Assembly: GCA_030998015.1 (NCBI GenBank)
Contig: JARWMV010000237.1
Coordinates: 1,660,025-1,724,024, forward strand
Length of the DNA: 64,000 bases
From: Ceratorhiza oryzae-sativae
Taxonomy: Eukaryota; Basidiomycota; Agaricomycetes; Cantharellales; Ceratobasidiaceae
Direction: 5' to 3'
Shown here: one piece after another, positions 45,286 through 56,694 of the stretch
Layout of the letters: each line of letters opens with the position of its first letter
Numbering within the stretch: position 1 is the stretch's first letter
Program-made: the position numbers and the translations under genes
Notes under the pieces: model-generated
Told to the model about the DNA's origin: nothing
The model's input: the letters and a program-made list of their open reading frames with translations, nothing else
Database searches by the model: none

Positions 45286-45800
45286 TTAACCTTCACTGCT
45301 GGTCTGTGCTTGGCTTTGGTACACACACGGGGATTCTGGCTTCCGCTCATTGGCTGATATACCAGGCAGGGCCGGAAGGAGTGGGGGCATCCAGCGCGAA
45401 GCACCGAGACATGAATAAGGCTCCGTCAGGAAAACGAGCTGGGTCTCATAAGCTCTCGAGAGCGCATTGAGCTGTTCGAGGGCGCCGAAATGAAAGTCCC
45501 ATTCGTGAACGCTCACAAGGGCTCGTAGGACTCGACCGGCACAGCGTAGAATCGGCTCCGATGCCAAAACTGAAAACTAACTGGAGTGCCAGTATGGAAC
45601 TAATTAATGTGATATAAGCTGGTTATTTTGTCACAATATAGGCGGACATTTGTAATGTACATCAAGATCTGGAAATCCCGGGGCGTTTTGTAAAATTAGA
45701 GTGCCATTCGACGCGCAAGACAAGACTACGCACGTACGGTGTTCCGGATCCATCTGCCATAGCCAAATATCCACTAACGTGGATATTGAATAACACGACT
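45286..45800 (-). CDS. Unknown small gene, apparently interrupted by a LINE
   Basis: Two exons read LVDIWLWQMDPEHRTCVVLS to APGFPDLDVHYK, then LASEPILRCAGRVLRALVSV, SRAYETQLVFLTEPYSCLGA and on to the stop at 45286. The protein-like composition and an acceptor TTTTCAG at about 45572 support a gene, but the donor (GTCCGC) is weak. No family recognised. A LINE is inserted immediately 5' (45821-46740). The flanks rejoined would read ATGAGCACACACGACAAC straight into this frame, so the insertion may lie just after the start codon. Confidence 0.42.
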
Positions 45801-45808
45801 TGGGTGGT

Positions 45809-45820
45809 AAGTTGTCGTGT
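45809..45820. repeat. Left target-site duplication of the LINE
   Basis: AAGTTGTCGTGT, repeated at 46739-46750 after the A-tail. Confidence 0.8.
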
Positions 45821-46527
45821 CCCAACTCGCGATCTCTTGTATAGAAGGCCTTGCTACTGGCGGACCTAAGAACCTCTTGAAGCCAATACGAAAACTTCTG
45901 GCAACCATCATGGACCGTTCGGACTGTACCAGGCTCAGTCTCAAATGGTGCCCGTCGCACCGAGGCAACGTAGGCAGCGTTCTGGCGGATAAGGAAGCAA
46001 AACTAGCAGCGAATGGCGAGCAATACGCCCACGATCTCATCCCTCCCGGCCTAGCTCGATACCGTAGAATCATCACAAGACACCTAGTTAAAGCTCGAAC
46101 CAAGGAAGAGAACCGAGCATATGCCCTCGAAAACTGGACATGCTCGCCGGCAGGAGTCAAGCTGCTAGGGAGGTACCCCGCGGTCGATCCAAGCCTCTTC
46201 ATAAAGAACACCGCGCATCTAAACAGGGGGCAATGGCAATCCACACTCCTCTTCCGTCTACTAACCGGACACGTTCAACTTCAGAAACACCTCCACGTCC
46301 TCCGCCTCGTCGATTCGCCTGCTTGTGAGGCCTGCGGCGAAGCTAAGGAATCGGTCTCGCACTTCGTCCTGCATTGTCCAAAATATATGGCTATTCGGCA
46401 GCACGTCTTGACCACTAAAGGGGGGCAGTACCTCTCGCTTTCGTATCTTTTTTCTTCTCGTTCTGGTCTTAATGCGCTCCTGGAATATGTCCGGCGCACA
46501 CGTCGTCTCTCCACTTACTTACGTTAA
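45817..46527 (+). pseudogene. LINE ORF2 C-terminus: RNase H end and CCHC motif
   Basis: An open frame of 236 residues without its own start. WCPSHRGNVGSVLADKEAK is the last RNase H block (His and Asp). NRGQWQSTLLFRLLTGHVQL and the CX2CX7HX4C motif (CEACGEAKESVSHFVLHC) are typical of fungal LINE (Tad/L1-like) C-termini. The reverse transcriptase is missing through 5' truncation, so it cannot move on its own. Confidence 0.82.
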
Positions 46528-46740
46528 TTTGTAGTTCCCTCTCCCGCACGCACCGTAGTTATAGCACACAGTACTCTAGTCTAGCATGCACCAGCGTAGT
46601 ATAGTTTGTCGTCTAGTGGCAGGAGTCCCCGTCATCTCTCTCTTTTCTCGTACCGTACTTTTACTGTAGCTAGAAAGTCGCACCATAAGGCCTCGCCTTG
46701 AAACGACTATAATATACATGATTTAAAAAAAAAAAAAAAA
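45821..46740 (+). mobile_element. 5'-truncated LINE insertion with poly-A tail
   Basis: A plus-strand LINE 3' end. It starts abruptly at 45821, ends in an A-run (46725-46740), and is flanked by the 12-bp direct repeat AAGTTGTCGTGT (45809-45820 and 46739-46750; the first AA may belong to the tail). Target duplication, 5' truncation and A-tail together indicate target-primed reverse transcription. The coding part (45817-46527) carries the RNase H end LSLKWCPSHRGNVGSVLADK and the C-terminal zinc motif CEACGEAKESVSHFVLHC. Confidence 0.9.
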
Positions 46741-46750
46741 GTTGTCGTGT
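46741..46750. repeat. Right target-site duplication of the LINE
   Basis: GTTGTCGTGT directly follows the A-run; two more matching A precede it within the tail. Confidence 0.8.
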
Positions 46751-48665
46751 GTGCTCATTTTGGAGAACACAAGTCTTCGGAAGCGCATACATAACCACTG
46801 TCATGGTCAGTCAGCCACTAGAGGCTGCAAATGGAGCATAGGGACAGGAATCGACCCCATAACGGGTACACCAGTTAATTTGCAAATTTGACATCGGAGC
46901 CAATACTACGCTGTGCCGGTCGAGTCCTCACGAGCCCTTGTGAGCGCTCACGAATCGGACTTTCATTTCGGCCCCCTCGACTAGCTCAACGTGTTCTCGA
47001 GAGCTCATGAGCCAGCTCGTTTTCCTGACATCGTGGGTCGGGTGGCCATTCCTAGCGGCAACGTCAGAAAATGGTCTTGGTGGGAGGGGAGCCGCAACGC
47101 GGCCGCTTGCCTGGAAGATGCCTAATGAAAGTTAAACGTATAAGCGCGTTGCTAGTAGCACGTTTGTATTGTGATCAGTCGAACCCGACTGACCCGCTAT
47201 AGAATATTTAACCCGGCGTATAGCAAAGTCCGGTAATGAACACGTGTGAGGAATTATTGGTGCGTACATGCCAGCGTATGCTGGAGATTGCGTGGAAACC
47301 GATATTTCTTTGCTCAGTGACAACCGTGATATGACATTACATGCATTCGTGGATGAATCTCTTCGATACAACGGCTCATTCGCCTCGCTTTATCTATAGC
47401 AAATTATATAGAAATGAACGAAATTAAACTAACCTGGTCTCAGACGGCATAGCATCGCTCTTGCGTCCTTAGCTGGGCTCTTTGTTGAGTTCGTGCGCCG
47501 ATTGTTTGTCATGGGATCCAAATTTGGAGAGTGCTTATGCAGCACGCCATAATGCCAGGGAGAGGACCTTCGTTTGGTGGTGGTGTCATGGTGAGAGTCA
47601 TGATCAACTGGTGCGAGATCCATTTCATGCGTTGTTTGCACATCCGAAGGCCAATCAGTCAACAATAAACCGTATCCAGCACGGGGGCGGCTTCTCGGCC
47701 AAACCTCGAAAATCTACTGGCTCCACAGGTCTAAGTATGCTCTCGAGCACCAGCAAACAAGGCGCGTGCCCAGTCGTAGGAACTTCGCAATTATAAAAAC
47801 AAGGTGCTCAGTTACAGTTCAACAATGGGCTTGCTATATCTTCATTTGACTAAAAAATACAAAAAATATACAAAAAATACAAAAAACCAGTTCAATAAAG
47901 AGTTTCATTATTCATGTGCAACACGCTGGGAAAGCAGGTCAGATCGAGATGCATCGGACTCTTCGATATACCCACCCGTGTACCGGCTTACAAACCAACA
48001 ACGGCTTGATCGCTGATACATTGCGTTGGGTTGTCATCGGATCGGTATGTGGAGTATGAGGTATGCCAGCGGCTCTGCCAAAGCTTTCAGACACAACTCG
48101 CGCACAAAGCTCCATCCAGCTCACGATAATAGAGTGTGGAGGCTGTTGGCCGTGTTGCCTGTTACCCTCAACGAATTTATCCGGATATTGTGCCCTTCCA
48201 TGCTCTAAATGTGACTGCGCTTTGCTCTGGGTCCTCTAAAACACCGCCATGTCCAAAGGCGATCGTTATTAACAGCATTAAATAGCAAGATTGTCAATCG
48301 ATCCACCTTCTTGAGTGCGTTTACTACCAAGTATCGCCAGGCGCTAGTGGATCCAGCCCCTATAACCCCCTATCCGTCAGACGCCACTTCATTTCAAATG
48401 CCAATTTTTGCCAAAGGATGCGCATTCGTTTAATAATTCGACGCTTGGCGTTTGATGTGGTGCTTTATTCTCAATGGTACTCTAGGGAAGGATGGGTAGT
48501 CCAGCACAACAACAGCCGGGATTATGTATTAGTCACATGATGAAACAAAGAAAAGCGCCGAAGGCGCGAGAGCGTGGAAGACTCAATAAGCGAAGGAATA
48601 AAACAGAAAAAATATTTGGAAAATTCTAGCGATCGCCTGAGAGGAAAAATAACATCTTGCGATGT
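46751..48665. other. Intergenic region, no gene seen
   Basis: Short ORFs only. An AT-rich simple stretch (repeated AAAATAC/AAAAATA) lies at about 47850-47890. Confidence 0.45.
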
Positions 48666-48673
48666 GTACGAGG

Positions 48674-50017
48674 TACCCGGGCCTTGCCCGCGGGTTTATG
48701 ATGGGTTATTTTAAGTTCGGCTCGCCGCCCGGGTGGCGCCCACCGCGTGCACTGCAAGGCATGGGTAACACATAAGCAGACTCTGGGTACCCGCACAATC
48801 TATGACTAATTTGTAATATAAATAGCAATTATCTACAGCTTCATCCTATCTGAGATGTATGAGGCCGCTGTATCAACAGACGGCAGTAAAGGGGTCTTAC
48901 ACCATGAACCCACAGCCATTTTGGCCTCGAACGTCAGCTCGCTCATCGAATGCTGAAGGTGATTGATTGTTAGCCGCCCACCTGAGAAGGCTCGCTCCGC
49001 ATCGACCGAGGAGGCTAACAGCATCGTCGATAAGATACAGAAACCTCGGATAAATGAGGAGAGTACATGCCTGGTGCACTGAGAATGCCGAGCGCGAATT
49101 TTGCGATGTGAGGAGTCTTGACTGTTTCGCCCTCCCAGTATTTCAGAAGGCCGCAATTCTGAAGTGCCTCCTTTGGGAGTGGAGGCGTGTTGAGATATTC
49201 CTCGACAGTATCTTTGTTGGCCTGTAGAGCGTCGTGATCTGGCATATCTTCGTCATCCGACAACCAGTCATCAAATAAAGTCTGTGCCTAGGTGTTGGTA
49301 TTAGAGTGAGACCGATGTATGATTGAATCTATCACACCTTATTCTTTTCGTTTACTGATGGCACTGGTGTTTGAGTCTCCTCCGGCCGTGACTGAAGCCC
49401 AGACATCCAGGTAAACATGGAGAGAACAAGATTTTTGATTGCGTTGATATCTTCATCGCTGAAATTACGCTTTCTGGACCACTCAAGCTTGTACGTAGGA
49501 CACATGACTGAATAAATTGGTCAGCTAGGTACTAAAAGCGTAAGTTCGAGAGCAGGACATGCCTAATGCAACCCAATATATACCTGAAGCTTCAAACAAG
49601 CGCATATACTTATTGAAAACTTCAATGGCGGCACGAGCTGCAATCCTTAGCACGGGAGGAAGGGGTTTGTTTCTTTCAGACTCCAAGAGTCGATCTTGAA
49701 GCTTGAGTAATGCTGGAACCACCTGGTGAATCGATGGGACATGTGTCTCGGAAAATAGCTTTGTTTCTAGTGACTTCCTGTATATTCTATCATATCCGTA
49801 ACATTTATAATGATTTTGAGTCATTCACATCAAGCGCATCAAGACGCGATTCCTTTGGGATTTTACTAAGCGCCGGTAGCCCGGGTATAACCAATACCCG
49901 TCCAGACAAGACCAGATTTTCTTACTCATCAGCACAGCTCGGCCGCATCACCCATCAATGCCCACAGCGGGTGGGCCCGGGTGATGACCGGGAACGGATG
50001 ACCCATTCCCGGCCCTA
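48674..50017 (-). mobile_element. Compact hAT element (1344 bp) with partial transposase
   Basis: Flanked by the 8-bp direct repeat GTACGAGG (48666-48673 and 50018-50025). The ends begin TACCCGGGCC and finish GGCCCTA; the inverted repeat is weak, only the outer bases and GC-rich blocks agree. Inside is a minus-strand hAT transposase C-terminal half. An 8-bp duplication plus hAT coding makes the boundaries likely. Internal deletion of the transposase N-terminal and catalytic half explains the small size. Confidence 0.78.
48833..49824 (-). pseudogene. hAT transposase C-terminal half with dimerisation domain
   Basis: Exons read SIHQVVPALLKLQDRLLESE to ASGIYWVAL, then VMCPTYKLEWSRKRNFSDED, then AQTLFDDWLSDDEDMPDHDA with LLKYWEGE and PHIAKFALGILSAP, and finally ASSVDAERAFSGGRLTIN. 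The last is the hAT C-terminal dimerisation signature (hATC). Two of the three introns (49508-49562 and 49015-49070) are GC-AG with donor GCATGT; taking them out restores LSAPASSVDAERAFS exactly as in the family. The N-terminal BED finger and most of the catalytic domain are absent, so it is a truncated, probably non-autonomous copy. Confidence 0.8.
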
Positions 50018-50025
50018 GTACGAGG

Positions 50026-50882
50026 TGTAGCGAGGTCACGCATACATGCTGCCCTATGATACGCAGTGAAGCCCCTCGTGCGCGCACTCGCTTATACGCC
50101 GAATCTTCCTGATGTTTCTTAGCATGAATGCCCTGCTATGTATTCCCCGATCTATGTGCTCTTAGCTAGTATTATATAAGCCATTGTTGAGGCCGGTCTA
50201 TTCGTCGTTCATGACGGTTCATTCGTATGTTTATTTTTTGATTGGCTAGGTGCGCCGCTAGGATTACTGTGTTACTAAGTTTGTTTGTATTTACAGGAGC
50301 CCAAATACTCAACACAAAAATTACGTTATATGGCACTCCAACATAGTCGTGAATGTATTTATTGTGCCCATAAGCCCCCGTCCGAGGGCCGCGAAGGCCA
50401 CAAAATGGAGTTGTCTCTCGAAGTGGATTACCCCGAGTACCCTCAATGCGATTGATTATACGCTAAACATGCGTACATAACCCGTGAGCAAGTCACCTGT
50501 GTGATACCCGACCCGCATACCTGTCAAGCGGACCGTCGCCCCTCATGTATCTTGGGCTACTGTTTAATCCCAATTCGTCGGTACACCCTCAAAATGCAGA
50601 CCTTGGATTACGAAACAAATTGACAAATCTGTAACAGGGCTCTCAACAAAGCAGACTTTCTATGGGGTATGGGCTTCATGACCGCCAAGGGTCACGCCGC
50701 CCCCGTGGAAAATACAATCCTACGGGTATATCTTGGATTATGTTGCGATTCAATCGGCCAATGCTCTGAATATACATGCACATTGTCCACGTCATAATCC
50801 GATCTCAACCCACATGCCTTTAAATGTACAACTGATCCACTGCACGATGGGCATGTCCTTGAACATACACCCAAAGAGAGGT
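50026..50882. other. Intergenic region, no gene seen
   Basis: No protein-like ORF between the hAT element and the GH131 3' end. Confidence 0.45.
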
Positions 50883-52255
50883 TTACAGGCACTGGTAGTA
50901 ATATGGCGGCGAAACAGCCTTGCAGGTATAGGGGCTCTCGCAAGTTGTCGGACCAGTGTACCCAGTTCCACCGCATTGCCCTACTGAATTGAACCAACTC
51001 GTTAGCTCATCTTTTTACAGCCAAATGCATTAGCGAGACTCACATGCGTAGCTGCGGGTCCAGAAGCAGTAGTAGTTGTTGTCACGGGGACGCTCGTTGT
51101 TTTGACAGTGGTGGGGGCCGTAGTGGGGGAAGCAGTGGTGGCTGGTTTGGTGGTGGCGACTGTCGTAGTGGTGGTGCCAGACCCAGACCCGGAGCCAATC
51201 GCAGTAGTGATCGGGCCTTGTTCGATTTATACACCGCTGACATACCAATCCTCAATACCAGCTTGGTTGACAATGCGAAGGACGCCAACATGGAATCGGC
51301 AGAATTCTACCCAACGAGTTGGCACATGTAATGTGTCACATAACATGAATACTGCTTACTGTCGAGGTGCTAACAGCAATGTTCTGGACAACTTTTGTGA
51401 GAGGCGATCCGTTTGTCGAAGCCCACAAGCCAACATTGCCCGAGCTAAAGTTGATCTCATACGCAAAGTTGAACCTTGAGACACATGGTTATAAGCAAAA
51501 GAGACGCTGTCGTATGCACGATATTTTCTCACCATGTGTCCGCAGTGAACGGTGTCTGCCATTTGCTCACACCGCTAACGCACCAATGCAAATCGGTGTC
51601 ACCATTGATACCGTATTTGAGCTACTCGAATCCTTAGTCATGCTCATAAAGCATGAGAACCAAGGACCCACCTCGGTGAAATGGCTCTCAAAGAACATGA
51701 CTTGATGCTCTAGACCCGAATTAGGGGCGTTGGTGTTGGAACGTTTGACCGAGAAATGGTAGTAGCTGAGCTAGGCTGAGATTTATGTTTAATGTGCGGG
51801 ATTCAGCTGAACTCACAGTGTTCCCGTGCCGAGGTTGGCCGTTGTTTGTGGAATCAGCTCAATACGTTCCCTTGGGCAAACGATAAGTGACTAGCACAAC
51901 CAGACGGTTCATATGTTGCTTACATATTCGAGTTCCATGTGGCAGTAGGAGAGAGCGACATTTTCAGTCCTCGCGGCTCACGGGCTACGGGCAATCATTT
52001 CAGCAACAGAATGGCCGGGCCGACAGGAGATAGACCCACTGATAGCAGGGTTCTTGTAGTCCGGGGACAAAGCGAGGTAGTCGCTTGGCGGGCCGTTGCC
52101 ATGAATGTAGTACTGGTACGTTCCAACCTGGTTGGCCCAAGTCCACTTGGCAAAGTCATCAGGGGTCGTGTATGGAGCAAAAGAACCGTCCCAGACAACG
52201 GTTCCGGCCTTTACGAGCGCAGCACCAAGAAGTGAAAGAGCAACCGAGACCTTCA
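50883..52255 (-). pseudogene. Secreted GH131 glucanase with CBM1, carrying lesions
   Basis: Family GH131 enzymes act on beta-1,3/1,6- and beta-1,4-glucans. ATG 52255 begins a signal peptide (MKVSVALSLLGAALVKA), followed by GTVVWDGSFAPYTTPDDFAK and QYYIHGNGPPSDYLAL. Later exons give ATWNSNMERIELIPQTT, YYHFSVKRSN, FFESHFTELKYG, FNFAYEINFSSG, GSPLTKVVQNIA and HVGVLRIVNQAGIEDWYVSG. A Thr/Ser-rich linker leads to a C-terminal cellulose-binding CBM1 ([20 protein letters not shown]), stop TAA 50883. Two lesions: a one-base deletion near 51297 (expected DWH reads out of frame), and a TAA near 51228 in the sequence GV*IEQGP. The last linker-CBM splice is also one base off. Either a young pseudogene or local sequence errors. 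Confidence 0.78.
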
Positions 52256-53805
52256 TCTTGTCAAAAGTGAGATACGTCGATCCCGCCTCATCGCCATTCA
52301 TTTTATACCCATTCACCACCCGGAGATTATGGACGCTTGTCGCAACAGTAGCGGAGAGAAGATCAATACAGGTATATCTTCGGTACTCCGAGAGCAAGTC
52401 ATGAGGTAACGGCACTGGGCGACGATGATTTGCCGAGAGTACGGCGGGGACTTGTCGGCTGCAGGCGCGCGAGAGAAGCACCTATCATAACAGTATTGAT
52501 TCAACAAGCGTGCTTCACACAAGCATAGCCATGCATTTTGCGACATTCAGCAGCCGCGGACTCCTAGATATCATTAAGGACTCGAGCAGAGCTAGTGTCA
52601 TGTGAAGGTTGTTTCCAGGCAGCTGTTCGGGACTGACGTCAATTTCATAAAATAACCGCCAGGCGCTCGGTGCTGTCTCGTCTCTGGGATGATTGTGTCA
52701 GATTTTCCCTTGGTAGTGGCTCCCGAAGCGAGAACCCGATAAGCTAAGTATAGCATGCCTTGATTGAAGGAGCCACAAATATTGGTTCTGGTTAGGCGCC
52801 TCGTAAAAACGCTGCATCCCTATGTCTGGATTTGCAAGCCCGTTCCTGCCCGCCACCGCCCCTCTACACACTTCCTCTGGAAGGGGGGGAGGGGGCTCGG
52901 AACGTCCCCGACGAAAGAAGAGAGGGTGAGACATATGTCTACTTGGCCGCGCCAAGAGGCTGACACTCAGATGCCCGTGCATGATCACCCTTGCCTGTTT
53001 CAAATTTTTGCATGTCATATGTGGCGCTTAATCAATGGCATCAAACCCAGTCACGTCTGGGGGTATGCTGATGAGGCGATCCCAGCAGCCGGACTCTGGG
53101 CGGCTCGGTTTACTTTTCGGTCCGCATATAGCGGGTCACACGCACACTCCCTACCCAGCGCGCGTATGTCGGACTTGGTCGTCTCGCTTCACATATATAG
53201 TTAGGGAGCCACCCAAACCCAAATGACGAGGGCGAGTGGATACACCGTTTATGTATCGAATGCGATTATATTCACAGTGAAACTGCTTATGTGATTCTTT
53301 CATCATGTTTCAGCCGGTTTTTTTTCGTAAACAAAAGGATCTTCACAGTACACAAGCTGTAGTTTCCGTCACTAGGTATCTGGTAGCGCCAAGTGGGGGC
53401 AAAGTTTTTGATTGAATAATGCAAGCCTAGAGGGCCAGTCCTAGGCCTAAGGTTCTGGACTAGCCTAGAAGCCGCCATGCTCCTCAGCAATTATATGCGT
53501 CCTCTGCTCCCGCAGACGACGTGCTGTGGATACAATATGAGCCATCAGCGGAACCGATTAATCACCACGCTGTTTGGCAATTAGTCCCTATTTTCCAAGC
53601 CCAAGAGCGTCGATCCAGCACGGCCTCGTCAGAAGGAATCGATTCCGTGCATTCGTTTCCGACTTCTCCAAGTTTTATTAGGCGCTTCAAGCAGATTCCG
53701 GTTAGCCACAAGATCAACACTCACTTATTAATGCATCCATCCGAGCTTATCTTGTCTCTCATCCTCCCCCTTGCTCAGGTTTTGGCCGCAGTGAGGCGGG
53801 CAACG
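52256..53805. other. Divergent promoter region between GH131 and methyltransferase
   Basis: No gene seen. The two genes diverge across this spacer. Confidence 0.45.
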
Positions 53806-55068
53806 ATGAGTGACTTTTCTCACTGTGACAGCGACGACGGAGCAACTGTTTATCGCGTCGTACCCAGACCAGACTCTGGGTATGCACCGTCTAGCTTTCC
53901 TTCAGAGACAGATTCGACAATATCAGGGCTGACCATTCACTCGGATGATTTACCTGGCAAGTATTCCCGCCGAACGTGGTTCGGCTTGTCTCGAACCAAA
54001 GCTTAATTTCACTTTCCCAGGTTTTTTTTGTGTTACACCACGGGCGGCGGCCGCAGCCCGCTAGCGATAATATTGTCAGGTGGTTTCCATCCGACAGTAT
54101 GCGTCGACACGTCACCCAGCACATTATAGCTAAATCTATCTTTGGGGGCAAACTACGTTGGGCCTGTGAAGGAAAGACTCTCCCCAGCCCAGGACTGCAA
54201 ACTTCAAGCGCTGGAGCTGGGGACAAACAGTGGGACATGGTGAGCATTCATGCTGGACCTATAGTCATTTCAGTAGAGCTGGTATTGAAGCTCACGAAAG
54301 GATACAAGCCATGGCCGCCGAGTTTCCTCACGTTCAGTTTCGTACCATAGATGTTGTGCCAAGGACCTCCCACGCACCACCACCCAACGTCATATTTGAA
54401 GTGTACGATTTCACAGAGAAAACTACAGCTCAAGGATGATATGTTTGATATGGTGTTTCTTAACTCGGTTATCGAAGTGGTAAGCCATGCCTCATCCAAA
54501 ACGTTTAGTATTGGCTTACACCGTAGCATGGTCTCAGGCAAAGGACTATCGTGCGGTGCTCCGCGAGGTGCACCGTGTCCTTCGTCCTGGAGGACTGATA
54601 TACATGCATGAATATAACCCTGGATTTTGGGATCCAGAAGATATCAGTGTGCCCGCCTATCGCACAAATCCGCTTGGCTGCCACTTTTTTAGCATCGTCC
54701 GAGGATGCATCTCTAGCATGGGTGTCGACCCCGACACATGCGACAAGCTTCCTCAGTGGCTCGCGCCGGGCTCTGATCTCTGGGACCAGGGCCAAGGAGG
54801 ATTTAAGGATATACAGCAAGTAGTACGGACGTTTCCTCCATATCCGCACGAAGGATACCCGTGCATGGAGCGGATTGATGAGACCTTGGCGCCATACTTG
54901 AGATACATGGCCGGCACGGCTCTAGGGGATATGTCTGGCCTGGTGAAGGATTCAGGTCTGACCGACGAAGAGGCAGAAAACTTGATAAACGGAGCGCTTG
55001 AAGAGTTGAAACATCATGAAAATTGTGTTGTATTTAAAGTGTATTGCGTATACGCCACCAAGGTTTAA
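53806..55068 (+). CDS. SAM-dependent methyltransferase, LaeA-like fold
   Basis: Class I methyltransferase of about 390 aa with unknown substrate. ATG 53806 begins MSDFSHCDSDDGATVYRVVP. The N-terminal block contains LHHGRRPQPASDNIVRWFPS. Motif I reads LELGTNSG, followed by AAEFPHVQFRTIDVVPR with the acidic residue after strand 2. Then PPNVIFEVYDF, DMFDMVFLNSVIEV and DYRAVLREVHRVLRPGGLIY, the post-motif typical of the fold. The C-terminus is helical (SGLTDEEAENLINGALEELK) and ends at TAA 55068. The frame slips by one base in an AAAA run near 54422 (FTEK to LQLKDD). The introns at 54236-54272 and 54481-54540 are GT-AG. LaeA-like proteins often influence secondary metabolism; that role here is only a guess. 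Confidence 0.8.
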
Positions 55069-56694
55069 TCCTTTTTTTTTCCCCCGTTTTATCGAGTTCA
55101 TCTGGAATGAATTGAGATGCCAGCACATTCACTTGGGGACTGGGGTGACTGGGGGTGCTCGAATATGCGCCAAGGAGTGTGGCGAAAACACGATGAAACA
55201 TGCAGGGCCGAGTTTCCATTGACTATTGGCCACCAAAGCTTAGCGACCGATTTAGCCGTTGGAGGGCTAAATTCAGCATGCGCAGCTAGCGATTTCAGAT
55301 CAGGCATAATGCTCGGGTCCCTCGATTGGCCCACCGGATCGCGCCACAAATGTCTAATAAAACCTATGGACCGTGGGCGAGAGCAAAGGCTCACCAACTG
55401 CATGGTAGCCCGGTGCACGACATCGGTGTTCGTGGGAATTGGATGCGTGTTGAACACGCTTTGATGGGAAGCACACTGATCTGCACTTGGAAAAATTGAT
55501 TAGGCTGAATGAGGTCCCTTCAGGGTTGGTAAGCACCGATAGAACAACATATCACATTCCTTGATCCAAGCCTGGTTGTTGAATCACTCGGACATAACAT
55601 CAATACGTGAAGAATCATGGTCGACGACCGCGATTTGGAAAGCAGGAACTAAGGGCTGCTCAGAATATCCCATGGAAGGTGTATTACCTCGTTACCGCGC
55701 GGTTTTCATCAGCCGGAACGAGTCAGCATGGTGTGGTCGGTAGACGAGTGTTGCGGTTGGGTGGACCGGCCGGCGAGCGGCAAGAGTGGCGTGATGGATG
55801 ATATGACTGGCCCGAGCAATGCCGACCCTGCTACGAAAGACTTGAACATGGCGACTTGACGAGCGTCATTGTATGCGTCATGAACCTCGTGATAATCAGC
55901 ACATGGGTGTTATTACGAGATTTGGAATATGGACGGCAAGTCGCCTTGGCGACAAATCGGTGGATTATGTCAATTTACCTGTCAGGCTGACAGGGAACGG
56001 GCCCGCAGCATGGGGAGCTGGGCTATGCGGGTCGAGGTGATCGCTGGGATATTCATCCACGGCGAGGTTTGGCAGTATGGACACTCAGGGGTAAAATGTG
56101 GTAGGGCACATGGCCGAGAATACGGCTATTACGGGCATGCATGCAGTACACTTTGAAGAGCCATCGAGAGACGTGCTTGGGGACGAAGGTGGGAGAACGG
56201 CAGGCCCTTGGACGAAGCACCAGGCTTGGTCCTGGTTGGGCACGGCTGGAGGCACAAGGGGAGAATATTCCGCAGGAGAATTACGTCGGCTGAATGCACC
56301 ATAGATCGCCGGCCGTGGGATCCGTCCACGTGGGTTACGTCACTGGCGGGCGGGCGGGGGCTGGGCGACGGCGGGGCGACTGGAGGGCAGGAGATGCCAG
56401 TGGCATGGCAGCGGGGCAGCGAGCATGGACGAGAAAGAAGCGGCGACACGGATGGAATTTCGGGTGGCGCGCGTGGTTTGTTTGGGCCAACCGAGTTGGT
56501 CGCCTGGACTTGTCCGCCATCGGAGAGCTCGATGCCTCGCGCGGAGGATGAACATTGCGCCCTATTCTGATCTTTTCCTGTCCGACGACCACATCCCACC
56601 TGCCGATCCCGACGGCACTCTGCGGTGTCCGCTTCTCCGTCCCCGTCCTCCTCCCCCTCCCCCTCCCCCCCACCACCACCACCACCGCCCCTCC
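55069..56694. other. Intergenic region, no gene seen
   Basis: The right part is GC- and purine-rich and ends in a CT/CCA-rich tract just before the next gene, as in fungal promoters. No protein-like ORF. Confidence 0.45.

Noticed and set aside
51044..51331. Gly/Ser-rich ORF
   Set aside because: Antisense of the Thr-rich linker of the GH131-CBM1 gene.
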